Origin: Oxalobacteraceae bacterium | GTDB lineage: Bacteria; Pseudomonadota; Gammaproteobacteria; Burkholderiales; Burkholderiaceae_D | Assembly (NCBI GenBank): GCA_025352145.1 | Contig: JANXTY010000025.1 | Location: forward strand, 1 to 49,639 | DNA length: 49,639 bases | Reading direction: 5' to 3' | In this document: positions 1 to 8,534 of the stretch, piece by piece | Layout: each line of letters starts with the position of its first letter | Numbering within the stretch: position 1 is the stretch's first letter | Made by a program: the position numbers and the translations under genes | The notes under the pieces: model-generated | Databases searched by the model: none | Told to the model about the DNA's origin: nothing | The model's input: only the letters and a program-made list of their open reading frames with translations

Positions 1-305
1 ATCCATTTGCCGATGCCATATAGTTTGCATAGGCAAAAAATTAACATCATTGAAAAAAGTTTACAACCGATATTTTGTCGAATTTGAAAAAAGATGTGGG
101 TAATGATCAGGGCAGAGCCGGGGGATTACCTGATTAATTTAGGCAAACAACGATTAGCAGTAGCGCCAGAGCAAATCCGAGCTACTCTAAAGCTGGGATA
201 ATGGTGCCATCGCTTGTAATCTCAGCACGTTTAATTCCGCTTTAAGCCAACCAGTTAATAACCCCCTGTGTGCCTTCTCTGCACTAATAATAGCGTCCAG
301 TAGCC
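1..305. other. Left-edge intergenic stretch, nothing recognised
   Basis: No open reading frame with recognisable product, RNA gene or clear hairpin with a T-tract is visible here. The stretch is rather AT-rich in its first 100 bases. It presumably holds the dusA promoter, but no convincing -35/-10 pair was identified. Confidence 0.4.
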
Positions 306-1316
306 ATGACACAAAAAAAAAGTAAAAGGTTGATATCCATAGCGCCGATGATGGATTGGAGTGATCGGCACTGCCGATATTTCCATCGTCAAATCAGCCG
401 CCATAGTTGGCTCTACACGGAAATGGTGACTACCGGTGCGCTTCTATACGGCGACGTAGCTCGCCACCTTGACTTTAATGAAGAAGAACATCCGGTCGCT
501 CTGCAACTGGGTGGGAGCGAACCGGCTGATCTGGCCAAGAGCGCCAAACTGGGTGAACAATGGGGATATGACGAGATCAACCTCAATTGCGGTTGCCCCT
601 CCGAGCGCGTGCAAAAAGGCGCGTTTGGCGCTTGTCTGATGGCAGAACCCCAACTCGTAGCCGATTGCGTGAGAGCGATGCGAGATGTCGTATCAATTGA
701 TGTGACAGTCAAACACCGCATTGGCATTGACCAATTTGACAGCTACGGATTTGTACGCGATTTTGTGGGGACTGTAGCTGACGCGGGCTGTCAAACTTTT
801 ATCGTCCACGCACGTAATGCAATCTTAAAAGGACTCAGTCCCAAAGAAAATCGAGAGATACCTCCTCTCAACTATGATTTCGCTTATCAATTGAAACGCG
901 ACTTTCCCCTTCTGGAAATAATCGTTAACGGCGGCATTACACAAATCGAAGAAATTGATCTGCATCTACAACATGTCGATGGCGTCATGCTCGGGCGCGA
1001 GGCGTACCACAATCCCTATCTAATGGCTACGTTCGATGCACGATACTATGACAATAACGCCCACCCCAAATCGCGTACGCAAGTGCTTGATGCGATGGCA
1101 CCGTATATCCGATCTCAGCTTGATCTGCATAGGGGGGGAAATAGCACCGGGGGCCTAAAAATGAATGGCATCACGCGCCACATGCTCGGATTAATGGCAG
1201 GTTTGCCCGGCGCACGCAGCTTTCGCCAGACGTTGTCCAACGCAAAAAAACTAAGGGGTGGCGATCCAGCCCTGCTTTTTGAAGCTATACAACAAGTTCG
1301 ACTGCCAGCCCCATGA
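306..1316 (+). CDS. dusA: tRNA-dihydrouridine synthase DusA
   Basis: Flavoenzyme that reduces uridine to dihydrouridine in the D-loop of tRNA (family assignment: DusA, positions 20/20a). The 336-residue length is normal for DusA. Seen directly: the N-terminal FMN-barrel motif APMMDWSD (residues 13-20), the conserved cysteine motif NCGCPSERVQKGAFGACLM (about 94-112), and a GGI segment (NGGI) followed by GVMLGREAYHNP in the C-terminal half of the barrel, typical of the family. The ATG at 306 precedes the first barrel strand directly. It stands alone, 125 bp upstream of typA in the same direction, and typA has its own promoter. Confidence 0.96.
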   Translation: MTQKKSKRLISIAPMMDWSDRHCRYFHRQISRHSWLYTEMVTTGALLYGDVARHLDFNEEEHPVALQLGGSEPADLAKSAKLGEQWGYDEINLNCGCPSERVQKGAFGACLMAEPQLVADCVRAMRDVVSIDVTVKHRIGIDQFDSYGFVRDFVGTVADAGCQTFIVHARNAILKGLSPKENREIPPLNYDFAYQLKRDFPLLEIIVNGGITQIEEIDLHLQHVDGVMLGREAYHNPYLMATFDARYYDNNAHPKSRTQVLDAMAPYIRSQLDLHRGGNSTGGLKMNGITRHMLGLMAGLPGARSFRQTLSNAKKLRGGDPALLFEAIQQVRLPAP

Positions 1317-1400
1317 CCGTAATCCCATAGAGAAAAAGACGGAAAAATTACAGCAACTCTTTGAAATTACAAGGTTTTTCAAAGCTGGTGCATTGCATCA

Positions 1401-1409
1401 TGTTATAAT
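1401..1409 (+). promoter_or_regulatory. Extended -10 promoter of typA
   Basis: A perfect TATAAT (1404-1409) is preceded by TGT (1401-1403), giving an extended -10 element. No good -35 box lies at the usual distance, which is tolerated by extended -10 promoters. Transcription would start near 1416, about 25 bases before the typA ATG. No Shine-Dalgarno sequence is visible in that short leader. Confidence 0.6.
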
Positions 1410-1441
1410 CTTCGGCTATCCGAATCACGCTAACCACCATC

Positions 1442-3277
1442 ATGTCAAATACAAAACGCGCCATACGTAACATCGCCATTATCGCCCACGTTGATCACGG
1501 TAAAACGACCCTCGTTGACAAACTACTGCGCCAATCTGGAACCTTCCGCGACAACCAACAAGTTGAAAACCGCGTCATGGATTCCAACGATCTGGAAAAA
1601 GAACGCGGCATCACGATTTTGTCGAAAAACTGCGCCGTGGAGTATGAAGGCACCCATATCAACATCGTCGATACCCCCGGCCATGCCGACTTCGGTGGCG
1701 AAGTGGAACGCGTACTATCGATGGTCGATAGCGTATTACTGTTGGTCGATGCGCAAGAAGGTCCGATGCCGCAAACCCGTTTTGTGACCCGTAAAGCCCT
1801 GGCCCTCGGTCTAAAACCAATTGTAGTGGTCAATAAAATCGACCGCCCTGCGGCGCGTCCAGAATGGGCCATCAATGCCACATTCGAATTGTTCGACAAA
1901 CTGGGTGCCACTGAAGAACAACTGGATTTTCCTGTTGTCTACGCATCTGCTCTAGGCGGTTACGCCAGCCTGTCTCCTGATGACCGCTCGGGCGATATGA
2001 AACCATTGTTCGACGCCATCTTAAAACATGTTCCCCTGCGCGAAGATGACATCGACGGTCCTTTGCAGCTGCAAATTTCCTCGCTCGATTATTCTTCTTA
2101 CGTCGGTAAAATTGGCATTGGTCGAATCACACGCGGTCGCGTAAAAGCACTGCAAGACGTTGTTCTGATGAACGGTCCCGATTCGACTCCTGTCAAAGCC
2201 CGCATTAACCAAGTATTGACTTTTAAAGGCCTTGAGCGCGTCATCGCAGAAGAAGCTCTGGCTGGCGATATTGTCCTCATCAACGGCATTGAAGAAATCG
2301 GCATCGGCACTACCGTATGCGGCCCGGAAAATCCTGAAGCCCTGCCCATGTTGACGGTCGATGAGCCGACCCTGACGATGAATTTCATGGTCAATAATTC
2401 CCCGCTGGCAGGTCGCGAAGGCAAGTTCGTCACCAGCCGCCAATTGCGCGAACGGCTTGATCGTGAATTGAAAGCCAACGTCGCATTGCGCGTTTCACCC
2501 ACCGACGACGATACCATCTTCGAAGTATCTGGACGCGGCGAACTCCACCTCACGATTTTGCTGGAAACCATGCGCCGCGAAGGCTATGAATTGGCCGTCT
2601 CACGCCCTCGCGTGGTATTCAAAATGGTGGATGGCGTGCGCCATGAGCCGTTTGAATTGCTGTCCGTTGATGTCGAAGAAACCAATCAGGGGGGCGTGAT
2701 GGAAGAGTTAGGCCGTCGCCGTGGAGATCTACAAAACATGGAATCCGACTCCAAAGGCCGTGTTCGTCTCGAATACCGCATTCCTGCACGCGGCCTGATA
2801 GGCTTCCAGGGGGAGTTCATGACACTGACCCGTGGTACCGGATTGATGAGCCACATTTTTGACGAATACGCACCGGTTGATGCCTCCAAAGGAGACATGG
2901 CTGCACGCCGCAATGGAGTACTGATTTCTCAAGATGACGGTGCTGCCGTTGCCTACGCCATCTGGAAATTGCAGGATCGCGGCCGCATGTTTGTCAGCCA
3001 CAACGACCCGGTGTACGAAGGCATGATCATCGGCATCCACTCACGCGATAACGACCTGGTTGTCAACCCGATCAAAGGCAAACAATTAACCAATGTGCGC
3101 TCTTCCGGAACCGACGAGGCTGTGCGCTTAGTACCACCAATTCTGATGTCTCTGGAATACGCTGTTGAATTCATCGAAGATGATGAATTGGTCGAAATCA
3201 CGCCGAAGAGCATTCGTCTGCGCAAGCGTTATTTGAAAGAGCATGAGCGCAAAAAATCATCGCGCGAAGCTGCGTAA
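1442..3277 (+). CDS. typA: Translational GTPase TypA/BipA
   Basis: Ribosome-associated GTPase of the elongation-factor-G-like family, involved in ribosome assembly and stress or low-temperature growth. The 611 residues match the family. Seen: P-loop AHVDHGKT (15-22), switch II motif [11 protein letters not shown], the NKID guanine-specificity motif and a C-terminal half with the BipA-specific region ([26 protein letters not shown]). The ATG at 1442 is fixed by the start of the G domain. It is followed immediately by a strong hairpin terminator, so it appears to be a single-gene transcript. Confidence 0.98.
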   Translation: MSNTKRAIRNIAIIAHVDHGKTTLVDKLLRQSGTFRDNQQVENRVMDSNDLEKERGITILSKNCAVEYEGTHINIVDTPGHADFGGEVERVLSMVDSVLLLVDAQEGPMPQTRFVTRKALALGLKPIVVVNKIDRPAARPEWAINATFELFDKLGATEEQLDFPVVYASALGGYASLSPDDRSGDMKPLFDAILKHVPLREDDIDGPLQLQISSLDYSSYVGKIGIGRITRGRVKALQDVVLMNGPDSTPVKARINQVLTFKGLERVIAEEALAGDIVLINGIEEIGIGTTVCGPENPEALPMLTVDEPTLTMNFMVNNSPLAGREGKFVTSRQLRERLDRELKANVALRVSPTDDDTIFEVSGRGELHLTILLETMRREGYELAVSRPRVVFKMVDGVRHEPFELLSVDVEETNQGGVMEELGRRRGDLQNMESDSKGRVRLEYRIPARGLIGFQGEFMTLTRGTGLMSHIFDEYAPVDASKGDMAARRNGVLISQDDGAAVAYAIWKLQDRGRMFVSHNDPVYEGMIIGIHSRDNDLVVNPIKGKQLTNVRSSGTDEAVRLVPPILMSLEYAVEFIEDDELVEITPKSIRLRKRYLKEHERKKSSREAA

Positions 3278-3285
3278 TTTTCTGT

Positions 3286-3319
3286 AAAAAAATGATGCGC
3301 TGGTCGCATCATTTTTTTT
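3286..3319. terminator. Bidirectional intrinsic terminator between typA and the GH105 unit
   Basis: A perfect 9-bp stem (3291-3299 with 3305-3313) closes a 5-base loop. It is followed by a run of T and preceded by a run of seven A, so it can terminate both typA (+) and the leftward pectin unit that ends at 3425 (-). The 3' arm plus T-run is partly repeated just downstream (3321-3334). Confidence 0.85.
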
Positions 3320-3424
3320 GGCATCATTTTTTTGAATAACTATTTTTGCAAAGCACAAGCATCCTTAGCCCCATTCGTATTAAAACCGAGCATATATTTC
3401 TAACATCAAGCACTCACATCTTAA

Positions 3425-4687
3425 TTAATGTCGGGGCTTCGCCACCTTTCCTTTCTGCCCAGCGACATCCTTCTTTAAACGGTTACCCTGCGTCGCAATC
3501 ATCTTCTTTAACTCCGCACCGGCCAACAAATAAGCGCCGACGCCATAGTTATAGCTCGATGTCGGTCGATAAAATGCTGGCTCTGCACCCGTCTGTTGAA
3601 TGGCACCTAATCGTCCATCGGCATACACATGTTTTAAAATTCCCGCCCAAGCGCGCTGGATAATGGGTCGATACACATTCGCATCCAGGTAACCATGGTT
3701 TACACCATACGCCATTGCAAACACAAACAGCGCCGAACCAGAAACCTCCGGCAACGGGTACGTCTCTGGGTCAAGCAAACCCGCATGCCATAGGCCATCC
3801 GGCCCTTGCAGTTGCGCTACTTTGGCGGACATTTCCTGGAGTTGTTGCACATAAAACGGGCGATGTGGATCGTCCGAAGGCAAATAATCGAGTGTGCGCA
3901 CAATCCCTCCCATCACCCATCCTTCACCTCGTGACCAAAACATTTTCTTCCCATTCGGCTCGGTCTTATGGATGTAGCTCGCATCACGTGCGTACAAATG
4001 TTCTTCCTTGTCGTACAACAGGTCTGAAGTTTTCTGCCATTGTGCATTCAAGTAATCGATGTATTTGATTTCACCCGTCGCTTTGTACATTCGCGCCCAA
4101 ACCGGAGGTGCCATAAATAACGCATCACACCACCACCAGGGCAAGCGATCATCACCGGGCTTGATTGTTTTCAGATCAATTACGGCATCTAGATCAGCAC
4201 GCGTCAGTGCAATCCATTCGGGATTTTTGTCCTCCAGATAAAGTTCCAGGTAGGTCTGCCCCACACTTTGATCATCTGCATTCGATAATCGAGAACGCAG
4301 CTTCCAGGCATTCTGCCTACCCATTACAAGCATCGCATCACGATACTTCGGATCATGCGTTGCAGCCGATACCGCCATGAAACCCGTGTATAGCACGCTG
4401 GACGTCCAAATAGTGTCGAGATAGGGCAGCGACCGTACTAGTTGCCAGTCAGCCACCTTACGAATAGCTTTGTCGATGGCCGCTGGCTGTAGCGCTGCCG
4501 ACAGATCGGTCGCAAGCGGCCCGCCATCGGCGGGCGCATCTCCAAAATGACGTAAATTATCCTTGTCAATGATCGCCTGCATCGCCGCAGTCGGCTGCGG
4601 ATATTCCTCTGCGATAGCTAGAGCGGGCAGCACAACCACACTAAAACCAAGGGTCGCCAGAACGACATAATTTTTCGAGAATTTCAT
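3425..4687 (-). CDS. Glycoside hydrolase family 105, unsaturated rhamnogalacturonyl hydrolase
   Basis: Predicted to remove the unsaturated galacturonate (4-deoxy-hex-4-enuronate) left at the non-reducing end of RG-I fragments after lyase cutting; YteR is the model member. The 420 residues form an alpha/alpha-barrel with the family motif WWWCDALFMAPP (about 184-195; Asp188 is the likely catalytic acid) and SRGEGWVMGG. The N-terminus is a signal peptide (MKF..K then a hydrophobic stretch ending ALAIAEE near residue 27), so the enzyme is probably periplasmic, whereas Bacillus YteR is cytoplasmic. It follows the GH28 gene by 6 bp and is the last gene of the leftward unit. GH88 is the alternative family, but the motif context fits GH105 better. 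Confidence 0.9.
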   Translation of the reverse strand: MKFSKNYVVLATLGFSVVVLPALAIAEEYPQPTAAMQAIIDKDNLRHFGDAPADGGPLATDLSAALQPAAIDKAIRKVADWQLVRSLPYLDTIWTSSVLYTGFMAVSAATHDPKYRDAMLVMGRQNAWKLRSRLSNADDQSVGQTYLELYLEDKNPEWIALTRADLDAVIDLKTIKPGDDRLPWWWCDALFMAPPVWARMYKATGEIKYIDYLNAQWQKTSDLLYDKEEHLYARDASYIHKTEPNGKKMFWSRGEGWVMGGIVRTLDYLPSDDPHRPFYVQQLQEMSAKVAQLQGPDGLWHAGLLDPETYPLPEVSGSALFVFAMAYGVNHGYLDANVYRPIIQRAWAGILKHVYADGRLGAIQQTGAEPAFYRPTSSYNYGVGAYLLAGAELKKMIATQGNRLKKDVAGQKGKVAKPRH

Positions 4688-4693
4688 AACGAC

Positions 4694-6175
4694 TTATCCT
4701 TTATCCTGTTGTTCAAAGCTCTTTTTTACGGGATCAGCCTTCGGCTGGATTTTCTTCACTAGCCACGCATCTGCCGGTAATCCCTTCACACCCAACTCAT
4801 CTGCCAGTTCAATAGCGCCCCCCTCCGCAAACTTCAAAAACACATTCGAGAACTGCCAATCTTTGGCATCGTTAATATGACCACCAGTCTTGGCTTGGAT
4901 ATCCAGATTATCCAGCTGAAAACGCGCAAGCGGTGCTTGCTTGTAACCATCCACCTCAAACGCAGTCTTCGCGCCCGTCGCCTTGATATTCCATATACGT
5001 ACATCGTGGAAGTGAGCAATGCCCTGCTCCTCTGGTACCGGTGTCGCCAATATTTTCCAGTAGGAAGGAATGTCTGTTATGCCTGGCGGAATCTGCGCAT
5101 AGCTATAACTCGGATTCCAATTCATTGTGATCCGCAGCACGACTGGCGTATTGACCATCGTAAAATCATGGAGCCGTAGATTCTCACCGAAACCTCCGCG
5201 CGTATGCGCCGATTTGAACAAAATTCCAACCGGCACTTTCTCCATCACCGTAATCCGATACGCCTCGACATTACGAAACCCGCCTGAAGTTTCGCTACCG
5301 AATGTCAGACCGGCAGCGCCAGCTCGGACAATCGAATCGCGCACAATCACATCCTCGGTCGGTCGCCCCACGCGCAGGCCATCCGAATCGCGTCCTGCCT
5401 TCATGCAAAGCGCGTCATCGTTAACATCGATGTCGGCATGCTGCACCAGAATCTTCTGTGAAGAATCAATATCGATACCATCAGTCGAAGGTCCGTGTCC
5501 GTCCTCATTGTTGCGTATCGTCACACCACTAACCGTGACATCGTTCGAGTAACAAATATGCAGCGTCCAAAATCCAGATCGTCGCAATAACAAACCGCCA
5601 CCGACATATACCTTTGACGAATTAAACACCTGTACCAACCGAGGCCGACGCGCATCGTAGTCTGAGGCCCAGCGCAGCCCACGCGGCTCGTACGCTTTAC
5701 GCAATGTCCAATAACTATCCCAGAAGACTTTGCCATCACCGTCAATGGTGCCCTCGCCCTGGATCCCGGCGTTCTTTTGCTCATAAATATTGACCAGGGC
5801 TGCCGGCCAACTCATTTCGATACCCGCAATACGGGTCGGCATCATTGGATAGTCCTCAATGCGCTGCGAGCCAAGAATTGTCACGCCCTTGTCCACGCGC
5901 AATGTCACGCCGCTCTTCACAAAAATGGAGCCGGTAAGGTAGGTACCAACCGGAAATACCACTGTGCCGCCGTGCTTTGCTGCCGCATTGATGGTACGTT
6001 GAATGGCCACGGTGTTCATGGTTGTACCGTCACCTTTCGCACCGTACTGATTGACGTTGAACGTGCGTGCGACATTGATCGCTTTGGCCTGTTGCCCCAA
6101 ACCTGATGCGGCAAGCACCAGCGCAATTCCTGCCAAAAGCAGCTTCCAGCGAGCCGACATGAACATAGTTATCAT
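4694..6175 (-). CDS. Glycoside hydrolase family 28 (galacturonidase / rhamnogalacturonan hydrolase type)
   Basis: Right-handed beta-helix enzyme expected to hydrolyse galacturonic acid linkages in homogalacturonan or RG-I. Seen: an N-terminal hydrophobic signal segment (about 9-32), the pectate-lyase-like opening (NVNQYGAKGDG, 41-50), STDGIDID (Asp232), VNDDALCMK (Asp253/Asp254), GLTFGSE (about 289-295) and GILFKS, which are the GH28 active-site blocks. NTD is STD and RIK is LFK here, a pattern seen in exo-acting or RG-directed members rather than classical endo-polygalacturonases, so substrate is uncertain. The ATG overlaps the stop of the upstream pseudogene segment (ATGA at 6172-6175), indicating past translational coupling. 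Confidence 0.9.
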   Translation of the reverse strand: MITMFMSARWKLLLAGIALVLAASGLGQQAKAINVARTFNVNQYGAKGDGTTMNTVAIQRTINAAAKHGGTVVFPVGTYLTGSIFVKSGVTLRVDKGVTILGSQRIEDYPMMPTRIAGIEMSWPAALVNIYEQKNAGIQGEGTIDGDGKVFWDSYWTLRKAYEPRGLRWASDYDARRPRLVQVFNSSKVYVGGGLLLRRSGFWTLHICYSNDVTVSGVTIRNNEDGHGPSTDGIDIDSSQKILVQHADIDVNDDALCMKAGRDSDGLRVGRPTEDVIVRDSIVRAGAAGLTFGSETSGGFRNVEAYRITVMEKVPVGILFKSAHTRGGFGENLRLHDFTMVNTPVVLRITMNWNPSYSYAQIPPGITDIPSYWKILATPVPEEQGIAHFHDVRIWNIKATGAKTAFEVDGYKQAPLARFQLDNLDIQAKTGGHINDAKDWQFSNVFLKFAEGGAIELADELGVKGLPADAWLVKKIQPKADPVKKSFEQQDKG

Positions 6176-7160
6176 TGCATTTTCTCCCTCATCAAACGCA
6201 CCGACCCCAGAATCCCCGAAAGCCGTGGATATCGTGGATATACTAGATCAGTGTCCTGGGGAACAAAGCGTTGCCCGAACCGCGCAGAGAGCAAACGGTA
6301 ATCTGGCGCTGCGTGTCCTGCTAAAACGTTGACGCCCAGATTGGCGACACGAATGTCCAAACGATTCTTGCCAGCGTGCAACATGGACGTTATCTCCAGC
6401 TCATAAGGGGGATGCCACACTGAACCGGCCCGTTGCCCATTAATAATCACCTGTGCAGCCTCGCGCACCGGACTCTCCAACATGGCTCGCATACCCGCTG
6501 GCACTTTAGGCACTGTGGTGAGTGGTGTGCCTAAGCCAAAGTCGAACACGACGCGCGCATTTTTTAATTCTGCCGCACTCAGTTCAACTTCCTTCACATA
6601 CACCGCCTCACCCGAAAAATACCGGGTCGCCTCATCCTCGGTCCATGAACGTAGGTTCTTCATCGCTATCGGCTGTTCGATACCCGGAAAACTCAGCTTC
6701 CAATCCTGGCTTAGATCAGCAAGAACGGTGGGCGCGCCCCACTTCGCAGGTGTTGTAGTGATCTGGGGCTTATCGGTAAATACCAAGACGCGACTCATAC
6801 GGCACCAGGTGCAACGCTGGCTTCAGCACAGCAGTTGCCATTGGTCGGATCCCACCAAGCAGCCGAACCACGTGCCGTCAAGAAACTCGCTGTGGCATGC
6901 ACGTCATGATTGCTCGTATTCGCAATGAAATAGAGATCGCCATCCACCAGCTTGCGGTGTACAAAACCCACCTCGGAAGCATGCACACTGTGAGCTGCAT
7001 ATCAGCTGGAACAGCCGCCTTTAGCGCTACGCCAACGGCCCTGTCATCCGCTACGAATTGCACATTGGAATTTGATGCAAATAACGCCAACGAAGCCGCG
7101 ACCACTCCAATCACTTCAGCTTGATCCAGCATGAGTACCCTGCATCGGCACCCCTTTGCG
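6172..7160 (-). pseudogene. Decayed GH106-like alpha-L-rhamnosidase gene (C-terminal remnant, three frame breaks)
   Basis: Four consecutive stretches in shifting frames read as the C-terminal part of a GH106-type rhamnosidase. About 7150-6985 gives LMLDQAEV and PADMQL. 6986-6838 gives VGFVHRKLVDGDLYFIANTS and WWDPTNGN. About 6838-6793 gives ATAVLKPALHLVPYESR in a third frame. 6798-6172 gives VLVFTDK, then a galactose-binding-like jelly roll with GKNRLDIRVANLGVN and a closing SGILGSVRL. The last stretch alone has an intact 208-codon frame starting at the ATG at 6798. GH106 proteins usually exceed 900 residues, so several hundred N-terminal residues are missing. The remnant begins about 20 bp after the rhaI stop. 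The GH106 assignment rests on remembered family patterns; GH2- or GH78-type C-termini are the alternatives. Confidence 0.75.
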
Positions 7161-7172
7161 CTCGACAATCTA

Positions 7173-8468
7173 TTAAACGATACCACTACCGCTGACACCT
7201 GCCTTGGGTGGACGATTTACACCTACTTTTTCACGATAGCCTGTCGAACGATAGCAAGCTACGGGGTCAATTGCGGCACCGGAACGAACGCGTGCCATCG
7301 CCAAAATTGAGCTGACATCAGTGCGGAACGCCTGTTTCAATGCCTGTGCCGATTGCAAAACATCGTTCTGCTCTTGGTGATGACGCAAGGCGGCACGATC
7401 AACCAGAGCAGACTGGACGAATGCCCGCTGCACTTCAATTGCACTGCTCATCAAACTTTCGATTGGGTCAGTCACGTTGTGTGACTGATCGAGCATATAC
7501 GAAGGTTTAAACGCAGCGCCGTCACGATGCACTACATCTGCCAACTCATTAAAGACTAAAAATAATTGGAACGGATTAATACTGCCAGAGTCCAGATCAT
7601 CATCACCGTATTTACTGTCATTAAAGTGGAAGCCACCCAGCTTGCCGAACTGAGCAAGGCGTGCGACGATCATTTCGATATTGGTATTGGGCGCATGGTG
7701 ACCAAGGTCGATCAAGCATTTTGCTTTTGGTCCTAGTTCGGTTGCACAGGCAAAACTAGTACCCCAATCGGCAATGGTGGTCGCATAGAACGCTGGTTCA
7801 AACAGCTTGTGTTCGATATACATGAGCCAATCGGCTGGCAGCGCTTTATAAATCTCGCGCATACTATCCAGATAGCGCTCAAGAGCCCCACGTAGATTGT
7901 GCTGGCCAGGAAAATTAGCACCGTCGCCAATCCAGACAGTCAACCCATTCGAACCCAGTGCTCTGCCTAACTCAACGCATTCAATGTTGTGTGCCACAGC
8001 CTGCGCACGCACTGCGGCGCTGCCTGCAGTCAGGCTGCCATATTTGTACGATTGCTTTTGTCCGGCTTGATCCTGAAAAGTATTCGAATTAACGGTATCA
8101 AAACCAAGGTCATAATTTTTCGCAAATTCAAGCAAAGCCGCCGGGTCGGTAGGTTTATCCCACGGAAAATGCAAGGAAACAGTCGGCGTCGCCCGTGTCA
8201 ATTGATGGATCACTGCGCAGTCTTCCAACTTTTCGAACACATTGCGAGGTTCTCCCTGACCCGGGAAACGAGCAAAACGCGTTCCGCCCGTACCGACACC
8301 CCAACTCGGGAGCGCGACTGCAAACGTTTGAGCTAAGGCCGTCAATTGCTCAATATCTTGACCACGCCGCGCCAGCATACCGCCAAGCGCCGCATAATCG
8401 GCATCCAGGTTGCCTTGTATTTTGGCATTGTGTTCTACTACTTGACCACTGTCGATTACTGTACTCAT
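7173..8468 (-). CDS. rhaI: L-rhamnose isomerase (Pseudomonas-type RhaI)
   Basis: Converts L-rhamnose to L-rhamnulose, the first cytoplasmic step. The 431-residue TIM-barrel protein resembles the P. stutzeri type rather than E. coli RhaA. Metal-site segments seen include YIEHKLFEPAFY, CLIDLGHHAPNTNIE and GGFHFNDSKYGDDDLD. I start at the ATG at 8468 because AAGGA lies 8 bases before it; an in-frame ATG at 8477 overlaps that ribosome site. It is 66 bp downstream of rhaDE in the same direction and belongs to the rhamnose unit. Confidence 0.93.
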   Translation of the reverse strand: MSTVIDSGQVVEHNAKIQGNLDADYAALGGMLARRGQDIEQLTALAQTFAVALPSWGVGTGGTRFARFPGQGEPRNVFEKLEDCAVIHQLTRATPTVSLHFPWDKPTDPAALLEFAKNYDLGFDTVNSNTFQDQAGQKQSYKYGSLTAGSAAVRAQAVAHNIECVELGRALGSNGLTVWIGDGANFPGQHNLRGALERYLDSMREIYKALPADWLMYIEHKLFEPAFYATTIADWGTSFACATELGPKAKCLIDLGHHAPNTNIEMIVARLAQFGKLGGFHFNDSKYGDDDLDSGSINPFQLFLVFNELADVVHRDGAAFKPSYMLDQSHNVTDPIESLMSSAIEVQRAFVQSALVDRAALRHHQEQNDVLQSAQALKQAFRTDVSSILAMARVRSGAAIDPVACYRSTGYREKVGVNRPPKAGVSGSGIV

Positions 8469-8534
8469 ATTCTGCATCCTTATTTTTGGAAAACGAGCAC
8501 CAGGGCCCGCTGCCTTTTCTCTTATGGCCTAGTT

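Noticed and set aside
6795-6986. 63-codon frame as a separate small gene
   Set aside because: Its sequence is the middle piece of the GH106-like remnant, with continuity of similarity into the neighbouring frames.
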